60,521 nucleotides of DNA from an archaeon (GCA_018653605.1 JABHYY010000034.1:1-60521), one strand, 5' to 3'. Shown: positions 49,389 through 58,273, counted from the stretch's first letter. Translations and numbers: made by a program. Notes: generated from the letters alone by a model not told the origin.

Positions 49389-50248
49389 CTAATATTAAAA
49401 TAAACTCAGAAAGAAAAGGTTCAAATCCAGGTGGTTACTGTTTAGTTGAATCTTCTCCCAAAGGACACTTTGATGCTTATTTAAAATTTTGTTCTCAATC
49501 ACGACTATCTCCCAGTCACCCATTCAAACCTATACATCAACCTGTTTATGAAGCTGTTGCATTATCCCTTGCTGAAAGATTCGGATTACATGTCCCAAGG
49601 TTTTTTGTGCTTGTAAATGGAGAAGATGTTAGTTTTGACCAAACTGAAATCCAAAGAAGTAAACAAATGAGTGAAAGAATGCCTTTTTATTTAGTTTCAA
49701 AAGTGGTAAAATTAAAAACTGACTATGAATCTCCATTGCTTAAGGATATGATGGTTAATGATAAATTTTATAGAGATCTTTTAATGGTTGGTGATGTTTC
49801 TGGAAGAAGACAAAATTTTGGAATGGTTGAATTTCCACACCCTCATGTTTTGTATATTGACTTAGGTTGTAGTTTTGTTGATGCACATGAGAACTTTATT
49901 TCCCAAAGAAAGGATGTTTCAAAATTAACTAGAGATAAAAAAGGATTAGAAAAAAGAGGTCTTAGGAAATCTATTAAAAATGCTGCAAGATACTTGAATA
50001 CTAGAGCCTTAATCACTGCACATGATGTTCCTTATCAAAAAGATATCCTGGAATTTCCAGAAATATTAGCTTCTATTAGATCTATGAATATTCCAACTCT
50101 TAATGCTGGAAAAATTCCTTTAGATTCTATTTTATGTAATTCTGAAATTACTGAAATTGAAAACCTTTTAACTCTAAATTTTCAAAGAACAATTAGAGCT
50201 TACAAAAGAAAAGGTACTGATTTAGAAAAAAAGGTTTTAAAAGTTTAA
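49385..50248 (+). CDS. Kinase-like protein (HipA/PI3K-like fold, tentative)
   Basis: 287 residues. YLKFCSQ and PFYLVSKVVKLK could hold the ATP-binding Lys; LLMVGDVSGRRQNFGMV followed by LYIDLGCSFVDAHENF matches the D-x-x-x-x-R-x-x-N-x-G...iDlG pattern of HipA and PI3K-type kinases. No N-terminal HipA domain or HipB partner is present. It could phosphorylate a protein or small molecule. The ATG overlaps the leader-peptide stop, suggesting translation coupling. Confidence 0.55.
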   Translation: MTNIKINSERKGSNPGGYCLVESSPKGHFDAYLKFCSQSRLSPSHPFKPIHQPVYEAVALSLAERFGLHVPRFFVLVNGEDVSFDQTEIQRSKQMSERMPFYLVSKVVKLKTDYESPLLKDMMVNDKFYRDLLMVGDVSGRRQNFGMVEFPHPHVLYIDLGCSFVDAHENFISQRKDVSKLTRDKKGLEKRGLRKSIKNAARYLNTRALITAHDVPYQKDILEFPEILASIRSMNIPTLNAGKIPLDSILCNSEITEIENLLTLNFQRTIRAYKRKGTDLEKKVLKV

Positions 50249-50886
50249 ATCCCGAACATAAATAAGTATTCATCAGCTGTAACAAAATAAACATACTTGT
50301 CATAATCTGTTGTAACTTCTACAGTAAAGTTTGTGTTCAAAGGTGTCACAATTGGATTTGCTCTAACTTGTTCAACAAAACCATATATATCATATAAATC
50401 AGAATCTATTTGTGCTGTTGGAGGTTGTGCTTCTTGGTCTATTATTTCCAAGTCCCAGTTAGTGCTAATTTCAACTCTTGTTCTTTGTATTTCTGTGTCA
50501 ACTGATTCTAGCTCTGAAACATCTTGACCATAATTACAATTCCTTTCTAAGTTATTTAACAAATAAGTAGAAATTTCATTTTCCATAGTATCAAGTGTAA
50601 ATTCATCATAAGAAATTCTGTTACCTTCTATTTCAATATAATTATTTAAATTAATATATCCACCTTGTAAACCTAATGTAATTAATGCTATTTGTGCATT
50701 CTCTTCTAAACAATCTTCCATTGTTTCTTCAAACTTTGAAACATCTTCAAAAGTTTCCCAAGTTTCAACTACATTTGTACTAAAAGCATCTGATAATTGG
50801 TCTGATGCAAAGAATACAAAGAAAAATATTATTAACATAACTATACCTAATATAATAAAAATAGTTGTCACACCTTTTTTGTTCAT
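50245..50886 (-). CDS. Pilin-like single-pass secreted protein
   Basis: 213 residues. It begins MNKKGVTTIFIILGIVMLIIFFFVF, a class III (type IV pilin-like) signal: basic start, Gly, then a long hydrophobic helix. The exported domain is acidic with four Cys. Common as an uncharacterised type in DPANN genomes. Its end overlaps the kinase-like gene end by 4 bases. Confidence 0.6.
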   Translation of the reverse strand: MNKKGVTTIFIILGIVMLIIFFFVFFASDQLSDAFSTNVVETWETFEDVSKFEETMEDCLEENAQIALITLGLQGGYINLNNYIEIEGNRISYDEFTLDTMENEISTYLLNNLERNCNYGQDVSELESVDTEIQRTRVEISTNWDLEIIDQEAQPPTAQIDSDLYDIYGFVEQVRANPIVTPLNTNFTVEVTTDYDKYVYFVTADEYLFMFGI

Positions 50887-50918
50887 TATTTTACAGAAGT
50901 GGTTTATATTTTTAAGAG

Positions 50919-51521
50919 TTACTCTTCGCCAAGAATTCTTTTTTCAAGCCATAAAGCATCTCTTCTGACAGCTGAATCAACATCTTGATGTTCAAGACAA
51001 AGACTTTTTGCACCCAAACCTCTTTCCAATGGTGATTCACTTCCTCCACCTATTAAAAAGATTTGAGGTCTTTCTACTAACTGGTATGAGTTTCTTACAA
51101 CCAAGTCACTTAAAGCTGTTTGGTTTAAGTCATCTCCAATGTTTAGATATACCCATAATGCTGTTTCATCATTTGCTTCTATATGGCCTACTACATTTCT
51201 TAGTTTTGTAAAATATCGCATTGCATTCCATTCATAGATTTGTCTTCTTTGATGATCTGTGTTTCTATCTGGTGATTCAACTAATGTGATAACTGGACCT
51301 GCATGGTCATGAATTCTGTCTAGAAATTCTTGTCCTGAATTTACTTGATTATAAAATGATTCTAGAACTGTATGTAATTCTTCTCTTGTGGGTTCTCCCA
51401 TTAATGTATAACTAGATGTAACTGGAGTTATTGCTTTACTTGCACATCCTACTGCTCCTAATACTGTTGCAGCTCCCATGCAATGCAAAAGATTTCTTCT
51501 TGTTAAATTACCATCATACAT
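50919..51521 (-). CDS. Tat-type lipoprotein, function unknown
   Basis: 200 residues. The N-terminus has a twin-arginine motif (TRRNLLHCMGAATVLGAVGC) ending in a lipobox-like Cys, so it is probably exported folded and lipid-anchored. The mature domain is alpha/beta (HDHAGPVITLVESP, ETALWVYLNIGDD, PQIFLIGGG) and may have a thioredoxin-like fold, but no CxxC is seen. No Tat genes lie in this window. Confidence 0.65.
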   Translation of the reverse strand: MYDGNLTRRNLLHCMGAATVLGAVGCASKAITPVTSSYTLMGEPTREELHTVLESFYNQVNSGQEFLDRIHDHAGPVITLVESPDRNTDHQRRQIYEWNAMRYFTKLRNVVGHIEANDETALWVYLNIGDDLNQTALSDLVVRNSYQLVERPQIFLIGGGSESPLERGLGAKSLCLEHQDVDSAVRRDALWLEKRILGEE

Positions 51522-51557
51522 CCACTGAGAAATTAATTTTAAGTTTTTAAGTATTGT

Positions 51558-51584
51558 GTAGGGTGATTATATGCTTTGACTACT
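51558..51584 (-). repeat. Dispersed 27-bp element, copy 7
   Basis: GTAGGG-TGATTATATGCT-TTGACTACT. The receiver-gene stop codon (TAG, 51580-51582) lies within it. Confidence 0.6.
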
Positions 51585-51927
51585 TTGTTAGTAATTTAGC
51601 TAGTGCATTTAGATAGACTTCAGATACTAAGGGCTTTCCAAACCTTACTAATCTGCCACTGTACTCTGGATCTGCCTCTGCACTTCCAGAAAGAATCATT
51701 ACTGGTGTTGTGTATCCTGCTTCTTGCATTTTGTCTATTAACTCTATCCCACCCATTCCAGGCATATCTATATCTGTTACAACTATGTCAATTCCACCTT
51801 GTGCAAGAATATCTAATGCTTGTTGACCTTCTTCTGCTTCTACTACTTTATAGTCTCTTGCTGTAAGCATTCTTCTAGAAGCTGACCTTAAACCACTATC
51901 ATCATCTACAACTAATATTTTTGACAT
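51580..51927 (-). CDS. CheY-like single-domain response regulator
   Basis: 115 residues, a complete receiver domain: acidic pair at D8-D10, phospho-acceptor D52 (VVTDIDMPGMGG), S80 in MILSG, and K98 in RFGKP. No output domain, and no histidine kinase gene in this window. Two-component parts are scarce in small DPANN genomes, so it may have been gained. Target unknown. Its TAG stop is provided by the 27-bp element. Confidence 0.92.
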   Translation of the reverse strand: MSKILVVDDDSGLRSASRRMLTARDYKVVEAEEGQQALDILAQGGIDIVVTDIDMPGMGGIELIDKMQEAGYTTPVMILSGSAEADPEYSGRLVRFGKPLVSEVYLNALAKLLTK

Positions 51928-51954
51928 AACTAAGAAAATTAAAGTACTATTTAA

Positions 51955-52326
51955 CTACTTTTCGGAGTTGTAATCTATGAATGCTTTGTCAATCTTTTCT
52001 TTTGGCCAGCCTTGCTTTTCTAAAGCTTGTCTTACAGTTGGTTCTTTTTGGCCATAGTGAAGGTTATATTTTACAAAGTCTTTTAATTCAACTCTTTCTT
52101 TGCTCCATTCAGGCTTCACAGGTTTAGCTTCCACTGTTTGAGTTGGTTTACTTTGTACAGGTTCAACCTTTTTCTTCTTGTGATAATAGATAGTTAAACC
52201 TAAGTAAACGCCATATGCTAAAACAAAGAATATTAAACTTATTAAAAATATTTCAGAAATAAATGCGTTTGTTACCAATAGGATGTATACAACTAAAATT
52301 CCTGTAATTATTAGATTTGCTATCAT
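51955..52326 (-). CDS. Two-helix membrane protein with cytoplasmic UBA-like end
   Basis: 123 residues. Two N-terminal membrane helices (LIITGILVVYILLVTNAFI and IFLISLIFFVLAYGVYLGLTI), a Lys/Pro linker, and a C-terminal helical region (FVKYNLHYGQKEPTVRQALEKQGWPKEKIDKAF). The same short helical type of domain appears at the N-terminus of the surface protein at 40347-42353. It follows the secretion-ATPase-like gene by one base. Confidence 0.65.
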   Translation of the reverse strand: MIANLIITGILVVYILLVTNAFISEIFLISLIFFVLAYGVYLGLTIYYHKKKKVEPVQSKPTQTVEAKPVKPEWSKERVELKDFVKYNLHYGQKEPTVRQALEKQGWPKEKIDKAFIDYNSEK

Positions 52327-52327
52327 T

Positions 52328-53206
52328 TTATAACCTCTTTATTGTTAGTCTTGAATTTGCGCCACCAATGCCTAGTGTTGCTTCAATTTTCAAGCCTTGG
52401 AAAATCACATCCAATATTGGATTGTCATTATTTACTGTTCTGTGTGATTCTTTTGCAAGCCTTTGTATTAGCTTGTTAATATTTTCATTGTTTTTGTACT
52501 TTAAATTAGTTTTTATTTTTCCAATGTTTGAAAATTCTATTTGAATTGGTTTTTTGGGACCATTTATTGTGATTGTTCTTACATTTTCGTCAAAGATTAA
52601 AGGGTCTATAACTCCAGTGCCATAAATATCCCTTTGTAAATAATATTTAATTTTTTGTAGACTGTGTTCATTATAGTCTTGGTTTGCTTTTGCATATGCT
52701 TTTTTTGCATTTGTCTCAATCAAAATATTGTTCTCAAGTAAATTAGGATTTTCTTTTGCCTTTTGTTTGAATTTTTTTAATCCTTCAAAAACTCTTTCTG
52801 CAACTAAAGGTTGGATTGCATTGTAGATGTAAATACCTTTTTCATTTTTTTCAACTAAAATTCCTATAGGGTTTCTGTAAATGTTTAGAACATATTCTCT
52901 CTTTTCCATTGCTTTTGGTGGAACTGGAATTGGTGCTTGCATTTCAATAGTTCTTAATCTTTGTTCTTCTGCTTTTTTTCTTCTATACTCTTCAATTTGT
53001 TTTTGTTTTTGAAAATCTGCAATTTTTTTTCTTTGAATTTCTAATCTTCTTTCTTCTGCAATAACATCAAAACAAGATTCTAAAAATGTTGCTAAGTGTG
53101 TTGCATCTTTGCTCGGATAGGGTTTTTTATTTGTTAGTGTAAGAATCTCTTCTATGGTTAGTTCATTTTTCCTTTGTTCATTGTCTAACACAAATTTTAT
53201 AGCCAT
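52328..53206 (-). CDS. Secretion-ATPase N-terminal-domain protein lacking the ATPase domain
   Basis: 292 residues. The last 130 residues match the N2 domain of type II/IV secretion or archaellum ATPases (GspE/CpaF/FlaI): YGTGVIDPLIFDENVRTITINGPKKPIQIEF and HRTVNNDNPILDVIFQGLKIEATLGIGGANSRLTIKRL. The protein ends exactly where the RecA-like ATPase with Walker A would start. The N-terminal 110 residues hold a coiled coil (QRKKIADFQKQKQIEEYRRKKAEEQ). It could be a scaffold that pairs with a real ATPase, or a split gene product. Confidence 0.7.
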   Translation of the reverse strand: MAIKFVLDNEQRKNELTIEEILTLTNKKPYPSKDATHLATFLESCFDVIAEERRLEIQRKKIADFQKQKQIEEYRRKKAEEQRLRTIEMQAPIPVPPKAMEKREYVLNIYRNPIGILVEKNEKGIYIYNAIQPLVAERVFEGLKKFKQKAKENPNLLENNILIETNAKKAYAKANQDYNEHSLQKIKYYLQRDIYGTGVIDPLIFDENVRTITINGPKKPIQIEFSNIGKIKTNLKYKNNENINKLIQRLAKESHRTVNNDNPILDVIFQGLKIEATLGIGGANSRLTIKRL

Positions 53207-53207
53207 T

Positions 53208-53537
53208 TTAAAAGTTTTTAGGCTGGGGTTTAGATTTTACATAATCTTCCAGCAGAGTTAATGCCTTAGCAAGGTTTTTGTTTTGTTCTAACAGATCATT
53301 GATTTTGTTTATCATTGGATCTTCATATTTTCCTGCTTTGATATGGTCTCCTGCTTTTTTGAAGATAGTTACTAGTTCAGAAACATTGCTGTTAAGATCC
53401 TTTGTTGTGATAACAAGGTCTGCTATTTTGTGCTGTAGCATTAAGTTTGATTCTAGGATTGCGTTAAGACCAACTGTAGAAGTTTTCTTTTTAGCTCTTT
53501 TTTTCTTTGTTACTCTCTTTTTTTTCTTTACTGGCAT
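53208..53537 (-). CDS. Basic coiled-coil hypothetical protein
   Basis: 109 residues from MPVKKKKRVTKKKRAKKK, an extremely Lys/Arg-rich start that should bind nucleic acid or ribosomes. The rest is a coiled coil (LMLQHKIADLVITTKDLNSNVSELVTIF). It lies one base upstream of the secretion-like gene. Small proteins of this style are common in DPANN archaea; the role is unknown. Confidence 0.6.
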   Translation of the reverse strand: MPVKKKKRVTKKKRAKKKTSTVGLNAILESNLMLQHKIADLVITTKDLNSNVSELVTIFKKAGDHIKAGKYEDPMINKINDLLEQNKNLAKALTLLEDYVKSKPQPKNF

Positions 53538-53599
53538 AGAAAAATACAAAGGATTTAGGTTTATAAATGTTTTTGTTTTAGTATGATGTTTGGTAAATT

Positions 53600-54031
53600 T
53601 TATTCTTCCTGAGGGAAATCATAAGGAGCTGATAAATCTGCATTTCCATCCACATCAAATAAACTATCTTCTAATTCTCTGTTAGCCAATAAATCTCCTG
53701 CTCTTGGAGATTTGATTCTTAATTCTTCTAAAGTTTTACAACCCATTCCTTCTACATGTTCAACTAAATCAACATCTCCTATGTAGGCTTCAGTATCTAC
53801 ATCCCACCTTTTTGCTGCAAGGTATAAACCTTTATGTCTATGTTCAAGGTAAAGAATTTCTTCAATTGAAAGACTATCCATAATTTCTTCTACATCGTTG
53901 TCTTCTATTCCACAAACAAAATAGCTTGTTCCACCATTATCTGTTGAAAAAACTTCTACTCCTAAAATTTGGTTTCCCATTGAATATACATCTGTTATTT
54001 GATCTGGTTTTATTTTTATATCTTCACTCAT
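53600..54031 (-). CDS. Hypothetical protein downstream of thermosome
   Basis: 143 residues, very acidic. VEEIMDSLSIEEILYLEHRHKGLYLAAKRWDVDTEAYI is helical; GMGCKTLEELRIKSPRAGDLLANRELEDS suggests a helix-hairpin-helix-like end. It begins two bases after the thermosome stop, so it is in the same operon. Not recognised. Confidence 0.55.
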   Translation of the reverse strand: MSEDIKIKPDQITDVYSMGNQILGVEVFSTDNGGTSYFVCGIEDNDVEEIMDSLSIEEILYLEHRHKGLYLAAKRWDVDTEAYIGDVDLVEHVEGMGCKTLEELRIKSPRAGDLLANRELEDSLFDVDGNADLSAPYDFPQEE

Positions 54032-54033
54032 TT

Positions 54034-55638
54034 TTACATCATTCCTGGCATACCTTGCGGTGGCATCTGTGGTTGTTCACCTGAACCTGAACCTGCAATA
54101 ACATCATCAATCCTTAAGATTAATTCAGTTACTTCAGAAGCTGATTTGATTGCTTGTGTTTTGATTTTCAAAGGTTCGATAATTCCTAACTCCCAAGCAT
54201 TGATAACTTTGCCTGAAAAAACATCTAAGCCTGCCCATTTTTCTGTTTCATGCCTTGATTTTAAATCTGTTAACATGTCAATTGGATCTAGTCCTGCATT
54301 CTCTGCTAATGTTCTAGGTACAACTTCAATTGCATCTGCAAAAGAGTTTACTGCTAACTGTTCCCTGCCTGATAAAGTGTTTGCAAAACCTCTTAATCTT
54401 TTAGCAAGTTCAATTTCGCATGCACCTGCACCTGCAACAACTTTTCCTACTTTGATTGCTGCAATAACATCGCCAAGTGCATCTTTTACTGCTCTTTCAA
54501 TTTCGTCAATAACATGTTCTGTTCCACCTCTGATAAACATTGTAACTGCTTTTGGATTCATACATTCTCTAACATAAACCATTTCTTCATCGCCAACTTT
54601 AACTTCTTCAACTGTGCCTGCATTTCCTAAATCTTCCATTGCTAATTCTGTAACTTTTGTTACAATCTTTGCACCTGTTGCACGAGCTAGTTTTTCCATG
54701 TCAGATTTTTTTACTCTTCTTGCTGCAAAAATACCTTTCTTTGCTAAGAAAAATTGTGCAATGTCATCAATTCCTTTTTGGCAAAAAACTACATTTGCAC
54801 CTGAAGAAACTATCTTGTCAACCATTCCTTGTAAAATCCTTTCTTCTTGGTCAATAAATGATTGTAATTGTGAAGGTTCTGTGATTTGAATCTTTGCATC
54901 TGTTTCTGGTGTTCTAACTTCTAATGCACCATCAAGTAATGCAACTTTACAGTTTGCAACTTTTTGTGGCATACTAGAGTTAACTCTTTCTTTATCCAAA
55001 ATTAAACCTTTGATCAATTCTGTATTTTCAGTGCCACCACCAACTTTTTTTTCTAGTTTAATATCATTTAAACTGATTCCATTATTTGAAACTTGTGAAA
55101 TTGCTTGAACTATTAAATTTGCAAGATGTTCTTTTGATGCTTCTGCACCTTTTCCTGTCATTGCTGTTTCTGCTATTTTTTTCAAAATATCTTTGTCTTG
55201 GAATGCAACTGGTTCTGAGATTTGTTGTAATATTTTGTGTGATTCTTCTGAAGCCATTCTATAACCTTTAGAAATAACTGTTGGATGAATGTTTTGGTCT
55301 AAAAGAGCTTCTGCATTTTTCAATAACTCACCTGTTAGGATAACTGCAGTTGTTGTACCATCTCCAACTTGGTCTTCTTGAGTTTTTGCAACCTCAACTA
55401 TCATTTTTGCTGCTGGATGTTCAATTTGCATCTCTTCAAGAATTGTTACACCATCATTTGTAACTGTGACATCACCTAATGAGTCTACTACCATCTTGTC
55501 CATACCTTTTGGACCTAAAGTTGTTCTTACTGTTTCTGCTACTAACTTTGCAGCTAAAATATTGTTTCTTTGTGCATCTTTGCCCATAAATCTTTTAGTG
55601 TCTTCTGGTAATATAAATATTGGTTGTTGATTGCTCAT
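54034..55638 (-). CDS. thsA: Thermosome (group II chaperonin) subunit
   Basis: 534 residues. ATP-binding motifs [18 protein letters not shown] and [16 protein letters not shown], the lid region, and the Gly/Met-rich C-terminus ([19 protein letters not shown]) are diagnostic. It folds proteins in a double ring. Prefoldin beta is encoded nearby at 57506. Its ATG overlaps the stop of the gene at 55635-56060. Confidence 0.97.
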   Translation of the reverse strand: MSNQQPIFILPEDTKRFMGKDAQRNNILAAKLVAETVRTTLGPKGMDKMVVDSLGDVTVTNDGVTILEEMQIEHPAAKMIVEVAKTQEDQVGDGTTTAVILTGELLKNAEALLDQNIHPTVISKGYRMASEESHKILQQISEPVAFQDKDILKKIAETAMTGKGAEASKEHLANLIVQAISQVSNNGISLNDIKLEKKVGGGTENTELIKGLILDKERVNSSMPQKVANCKVALLDGALEVRTPETDAKIQITEPSQLQSFIDQEERILQGMVDKIVSSGANVVFCQKGIDDIAQFFLAKKGIFAARRVKKSDMEKLARATGAKIVTKVTELAMEDLGNAGTVEEVKVGDEEMVYVRECMNPKAVTMFIRGGTEHVIDEIERAVKDALGDVIAAIKVGKVVAGAGACEIELAKRLRGFANTLSGREQLAVNSFADAIEVVPRTLAENAGLDPIDMLTDLKSRHETEKWAGLDVFSGKVINAWELGIIEPLKIKTQAIKSASEVTELILRIDDVIAGSGSGEQPQMPPQGMPGMM

Positions 55639-56060
55639 CTTAATGCCTCCTGTTGCATGATTTGCGGTTGTTCTTTTTCTAATAATTCATAATGAAAATC
55701 TATCTTCCCACCTTGAATTAATTTGTTTACAACTTCTTCAGAAATTTTTATTCTAAAATAAGCTCCTAAATTATTCTGAGTTGCGTCTAATTCTGCTTCT
55801 ATTGTACCTTCTATTCCAAAAAGAGCTTTGTTTACCTTAATTGATATTTCAGCTTTATCTAACTCTTGCTCTAAAAATGCTTTATTAACTTCATGGGGTA
55901 AACCAGTTGAAGGAATACTAACATTTGCAAAATATACCCAGCTGTCCATTTGCCCATTACTATCAAAGCCTTTTGAGTCAATTTGTGGTATTGTGTACAT
56001 GTGACTTTTAGCAAAAACTATGTCTATATAAATCTTTTGAATGTCGTCAATACTGATCAT
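55635..56060 (-). CDS. Hypothetical protein coupled to thermosome
   Basis: 141 residues, strand-rich, with many Glu and Gln. The stop codon overlaps the thermosome ATG by four bases, so the two are translated together. It might be a substrate- or co-chaperone-type protein, but only the context supports this. Upstream DNA to 56151 holds no other gene. Confidence 0.55.
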   Translation of the reverse strand: MISIDDIQKIYIDIVFAKSHMYTIPQIDSKGFDSNGQMDSWVYFANVSIPSTGLPHEVNKAFLEQELDKAEISIKVNKALFGIEGTIEAELDATQNNLGAYFRIKISEEVVNKLIQGGKIDFHYELLEKEQPQIMQQEALR

Positions 56061-56151
56061 TTTCCTTCATAATAACTACAACCTAGTGGTGAGCAAAGTT
56101 TTTATAGGAATGATGATACCAAATTGAAAACTTAAGTGCGAGATTACTAAA

Positions 56152-56274
56152 ATGACTGAAGATGATTTAATTGTAACAGAAAATGATGACTTTGTTGATC
56201 AAGAGGATAATGACGACTATAAGGATTCAGATTTTGAAGAAGATGTAAGTGATAATAACGAAGAAGACGATTAA
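56152..56274 (+). CDS. Possible 40-residue acidic protein
   Basis: MTEDDLIVTENDDFVDQED...EEDD, 22 of 40 residues are Asp or Glu. It lies in the only open stretch between two divergent operons and has no Lys-rich counterpart. A TTTATAGG about 50 bases upstream is a weak promoter. The bias could reflect chance, so this is tentative. Confidence 0.35.
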   Translation: MTEDDLIVTENDDFVDQEDNDDYKDSDFEEDVSDNNEEDD

Positions 56275-56795
56275 CCTTTTATTTTTTTTATTTTTGTTTT
56301 TTCTGAAATAATTGCTGAATTGCCTGATTTATCTGTAATTACTATTTTTAATGGTGCTTCGCCATATTCAACTTTTCTAATCTTTTTTAGTAAATTCTTT
56401 GCTTTTTTCCTAATATCTTTATCGTCAGCATTGTCTCTCTGTTCTTCTACTATTTTTTTGAACCTGTTAATCAAACCTTCAACATTAGAAATATAACCAT
56501 TTGAGTTTGCACCTGGATCTACTGACATTCTTAACTGAGGAATTTTTATTGAAGCTTCTGAACTCTTTACAACTCTTACCTTTAAATCTTCTTCATTCTC
56601 GACTGTAAAAGTTAGTTCACAAGGATTTTTTCTTTCCTCTGCTTCAATATCTGATTTGTGAAAATCGCAATTAGAACAATCCATTGAGAATACAAAAACT
56701 TTGCCAAAGTAAGGCATGTCCATCTCATCCTCCATCATTGTCATTGTTTTTTTATGACAAAATGGGCAAAGTTGGTTATCTATCTTATCTACCAT
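56271..56795 (-). CDS. ZPR1-type zinc-finger protein
   Basis: 174 residues. One CPFCHKKT...CSNCDF zinc site, then the ZPR1 domain with LRMSVDPGANSNGYISNVEGLINRFK. The archaeal form has a single ZPR1 module. In eukaryotes ZPR1 is a chaperone for elongation factor 1A; a related role in archaea is plausible. Located with other chaperone genes. Confidence 0.88.
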   Translation of the reverse strand: MVDKIDNQLCPFCHKKTMTMMEDEMDMPYFGKVFVFSMDCSNCDFHKSDIEAEERKNPCELTFTVENEEDLKVRVVKSSEASIKIPQLRMSVDPGANSNGYISNVEGLINRFKKIVEEQRDNADDKDIRKKAKNLLKKIRKVEYGEAPLKIVITDKSGNSAIISEKTKIKKIKG

Positions 56796-56827
56796 TATAA
56801 AAAAGAAGAATAAAAGGTTTAAAAAAT

Positions 56828-57220
56828 TTACTCTAATCCCTTTGATTTCATATTTCGGTCAACTATAGCAAAACTTGGTGTTGCAACAACCCAATCTTCT
56901 CCAAAACCTGCGATATCTCCTTCGATAGCATCACATGTTTTTTTAAGTTTGTTTACAACTCTCTTAAGCTCGATTAAATCCTTATCTTTCAAAGGCCTGA
57001 TATTAACCAATGTTACTGTGTAACCTTCACGTAAAGCATCAAGAACTGGCTTAACATCACTAAATTCTCTTATTGTGAATGGTTTAACTAGAACTTTGGG
57101 TTTTTTAATTGTTGATTCGGTATCGATTTCTAAGTAATCTTCCCCAAATTCATCAGGATAATCGTTTTCTTCTTCTGCTGGACCTAGAATCTTGTCTTTA
57201 AGTCTTGAAAATGCATTCAT
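56828..57220 (-). CDS. sepF: SepF-like cell division protein
   Basis: 130 residues. N-terminal amphipathic membrane-binding helix (MNAFSRLKDKIL), acidic linker, then the SepF fold (VLVKPFTIREFSDVKPVLDALREGYTVTLVNIRPLKDKD, ending DWVVATPSFAIV). SepF anchors FtsZ rings to the membrane in archaea that lack FtsA. FtsZ is not in the window. Confidence 0.92.
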   Translation of the reverse strand: MNAFSRLKDKILGPAEEENDYPDEFGEDYLEIDTESTIKKPKVLVKPFTIREFSDVKPVLDALREGYTVTLVNIRPLKDKDLIELKRVVNKLKKTCDAIEGDIAGFGEDWVVATPSFAIVDRNMKSKGLE

Positions 57221-57279
57221 GTTAAACCCTCCTTGTTTAGTTTTAATATTCTGCTCTATTATTTATAAATATTTCTATA

Positions 57280-57513
57280 CTATATAGACTCTAATTGACT
57301 TACAACATTCCAAATTTGTGTTCTTACATATGATGGCATGTTTGGATCTGATGATATATCGTCAAGTTCTTGCAAAGCTTTGTTTGCTTTAATTGAGTCT
57401 TCTTTGTCTTCTTGTTGTAGAGCTGAGATTGCATCACCTATTTTTGATCTAACATTTTTAGGAATTCCATTGTCCTCATTTATTTCTATTAGTTCATTAA
57501 TAAGTTCATTCAT
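57280..57513 (-). CDS. UPF0147-family protein
   Basis: 77 residues from the ATG at 57513 (MNELINELIEINEDNGIPKNVRSKIG). The repeated pattern P-x-x-V-R-x-x-I appears twice (PKNVRSKIGDAI, PSYVRTQIWNVV), typical of this small helical archaeal family of unknown function. The first codons overlap the end of the prefoldin gene by 8 bases. Confidence 0.88.
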   Translation of the reverse strand: MNELINELIEINEDNGIPKNVRSKIGDAISALQQEDKEDSIKANKALQELDDISSDPNMPSYVRTQIWNVVSQLESI

Positions 57514-57850
57514 CTTTTTTTGCCTCAAACTCTTTTAGTACTTCTGCTTGTATTGTCTCTGCTTTTTCTTTTATACTATCTTCTTGTTTTTTAATATTCT
57601 TTAATCTTAATTCAACAAGCTCTTTTTGTGATTGTAAATCTTGTTTAAGTTTATCTTTATCAGATGTAACCATGATATTTCCAACAATTTTGTAAACAGT
57701 TCCACTTGCTGTTTCTAATTCTTTTGTTGCATTTTCTGCTTCTAGAAGTTGTGATTGTAATTGTTGTTTTTGTGCTGCAAAATTTTGTAGATTTTGTTCA
57801 AAAAGTTGTAACTGGCCTATTTTTTCTTGTGTCTCTTGTGGAATTTCCAT
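57506..57850 (-). CDS. pfdB: Prefoldin subunit beta
   Basis: 114 residues: two coiled-coil arms around a short beta hairpin (ASGTVYKIVGNIMVTSDKDKLKQDL), the prefoldin beta pattern. It delivers unfolded chains to the thermosome. The alpha subunit is not here. It starts one base after the Rpo12 stop. Confidence 0.93.
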   Translation of the reverse strand: MEIPQETQEKIGQLQLFEQNLQNFAAQKQQLQSQLLEAENATKELETASGTVYKIVGNIMVTSDKDKLKQDLQSQKELVELRLKNIKKQEDSIKEKAETIQAEVLKEFEAKKDE

Positions 57851-57988
57851 TTAAATTGCCTCGACGCTTGTTTTTACTGTTCTTGGTTTGTCCAAGATTT
57901 TGCTACCACAGTAAGGGCACCTTACTTTTTTTCTTGTAAGATCAGATTTAATTTCTTTACTACAGTTAAAACATTTATATGATACCAT
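57851..57988 (-). CDS. rpoP: DNA-directed RNA polymerase subunit P (Rpo12)
   Basis: 45 residues, below usual ORF cut-offs (MVSYKCFNCSKEI...CPYCGSKILDKPRTVKTSVEAI). Two C-x-x-C pairs form one zinc site, and the C-terminal R-T-V-K tail is typical of Rpo12. It lies between L37Ae and prefoldin beta with one-base spacers. Confidence 0.93.
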   Translation of the reverse strand: MVSYKCFNCSKEIKSDLTRKKVRCPYCGSKILDKPRTVKTSVEAI

Positions 57989-57989
57989 T

Positions 57990-58208
57990 TTATTCTCCAA
58001 CTATATAGGCTTTGCCAGTAAACTTTGAATTGCACTTTGTACAGTTCCAAATACCAGCAGCAACACGTTTTGCAGTTGATCTTTTACAATAAGGACATTT
58101 TTGCTTTCCTCTTTGTACTTTTTCAACTGAAACAATTTTAGATCTTAATCTTCTACCATATCTTACACCAAATCTGCCTGAAGACCCTACTTTTTTTGTG
58201 TTTGCCAT
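57990..58208 (-). CDS. rpl37ae: Ribosomal protein L37Ae
   Basis: 72 residues: MANTKKVGSSGRFGVRYGRRLR then CPYCKRSTAKRVAAGIWNCTKCNSKF, a four-Cys zinc ribbon. Slightly shorter than the usual 80-90. First gene of the L37Ae-Rpo12-prefoldin cluster, an order kept in many archaea. Confidence 0.96.
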   Translation of the reverse strand: MANTKKVGSSGRFGVRYGRRLRSKIVSVEKVQRGKQKCPYCKRSTAKRVAAGIWNCTKCNSKFTGKAYIVGE

Positions 58209-58273
58209 TTTTTCTGTGTTTTGAAGGAATTTGACTCTTTTTAAAGATTTTGTTTTCTTAAGCCAATATTATA

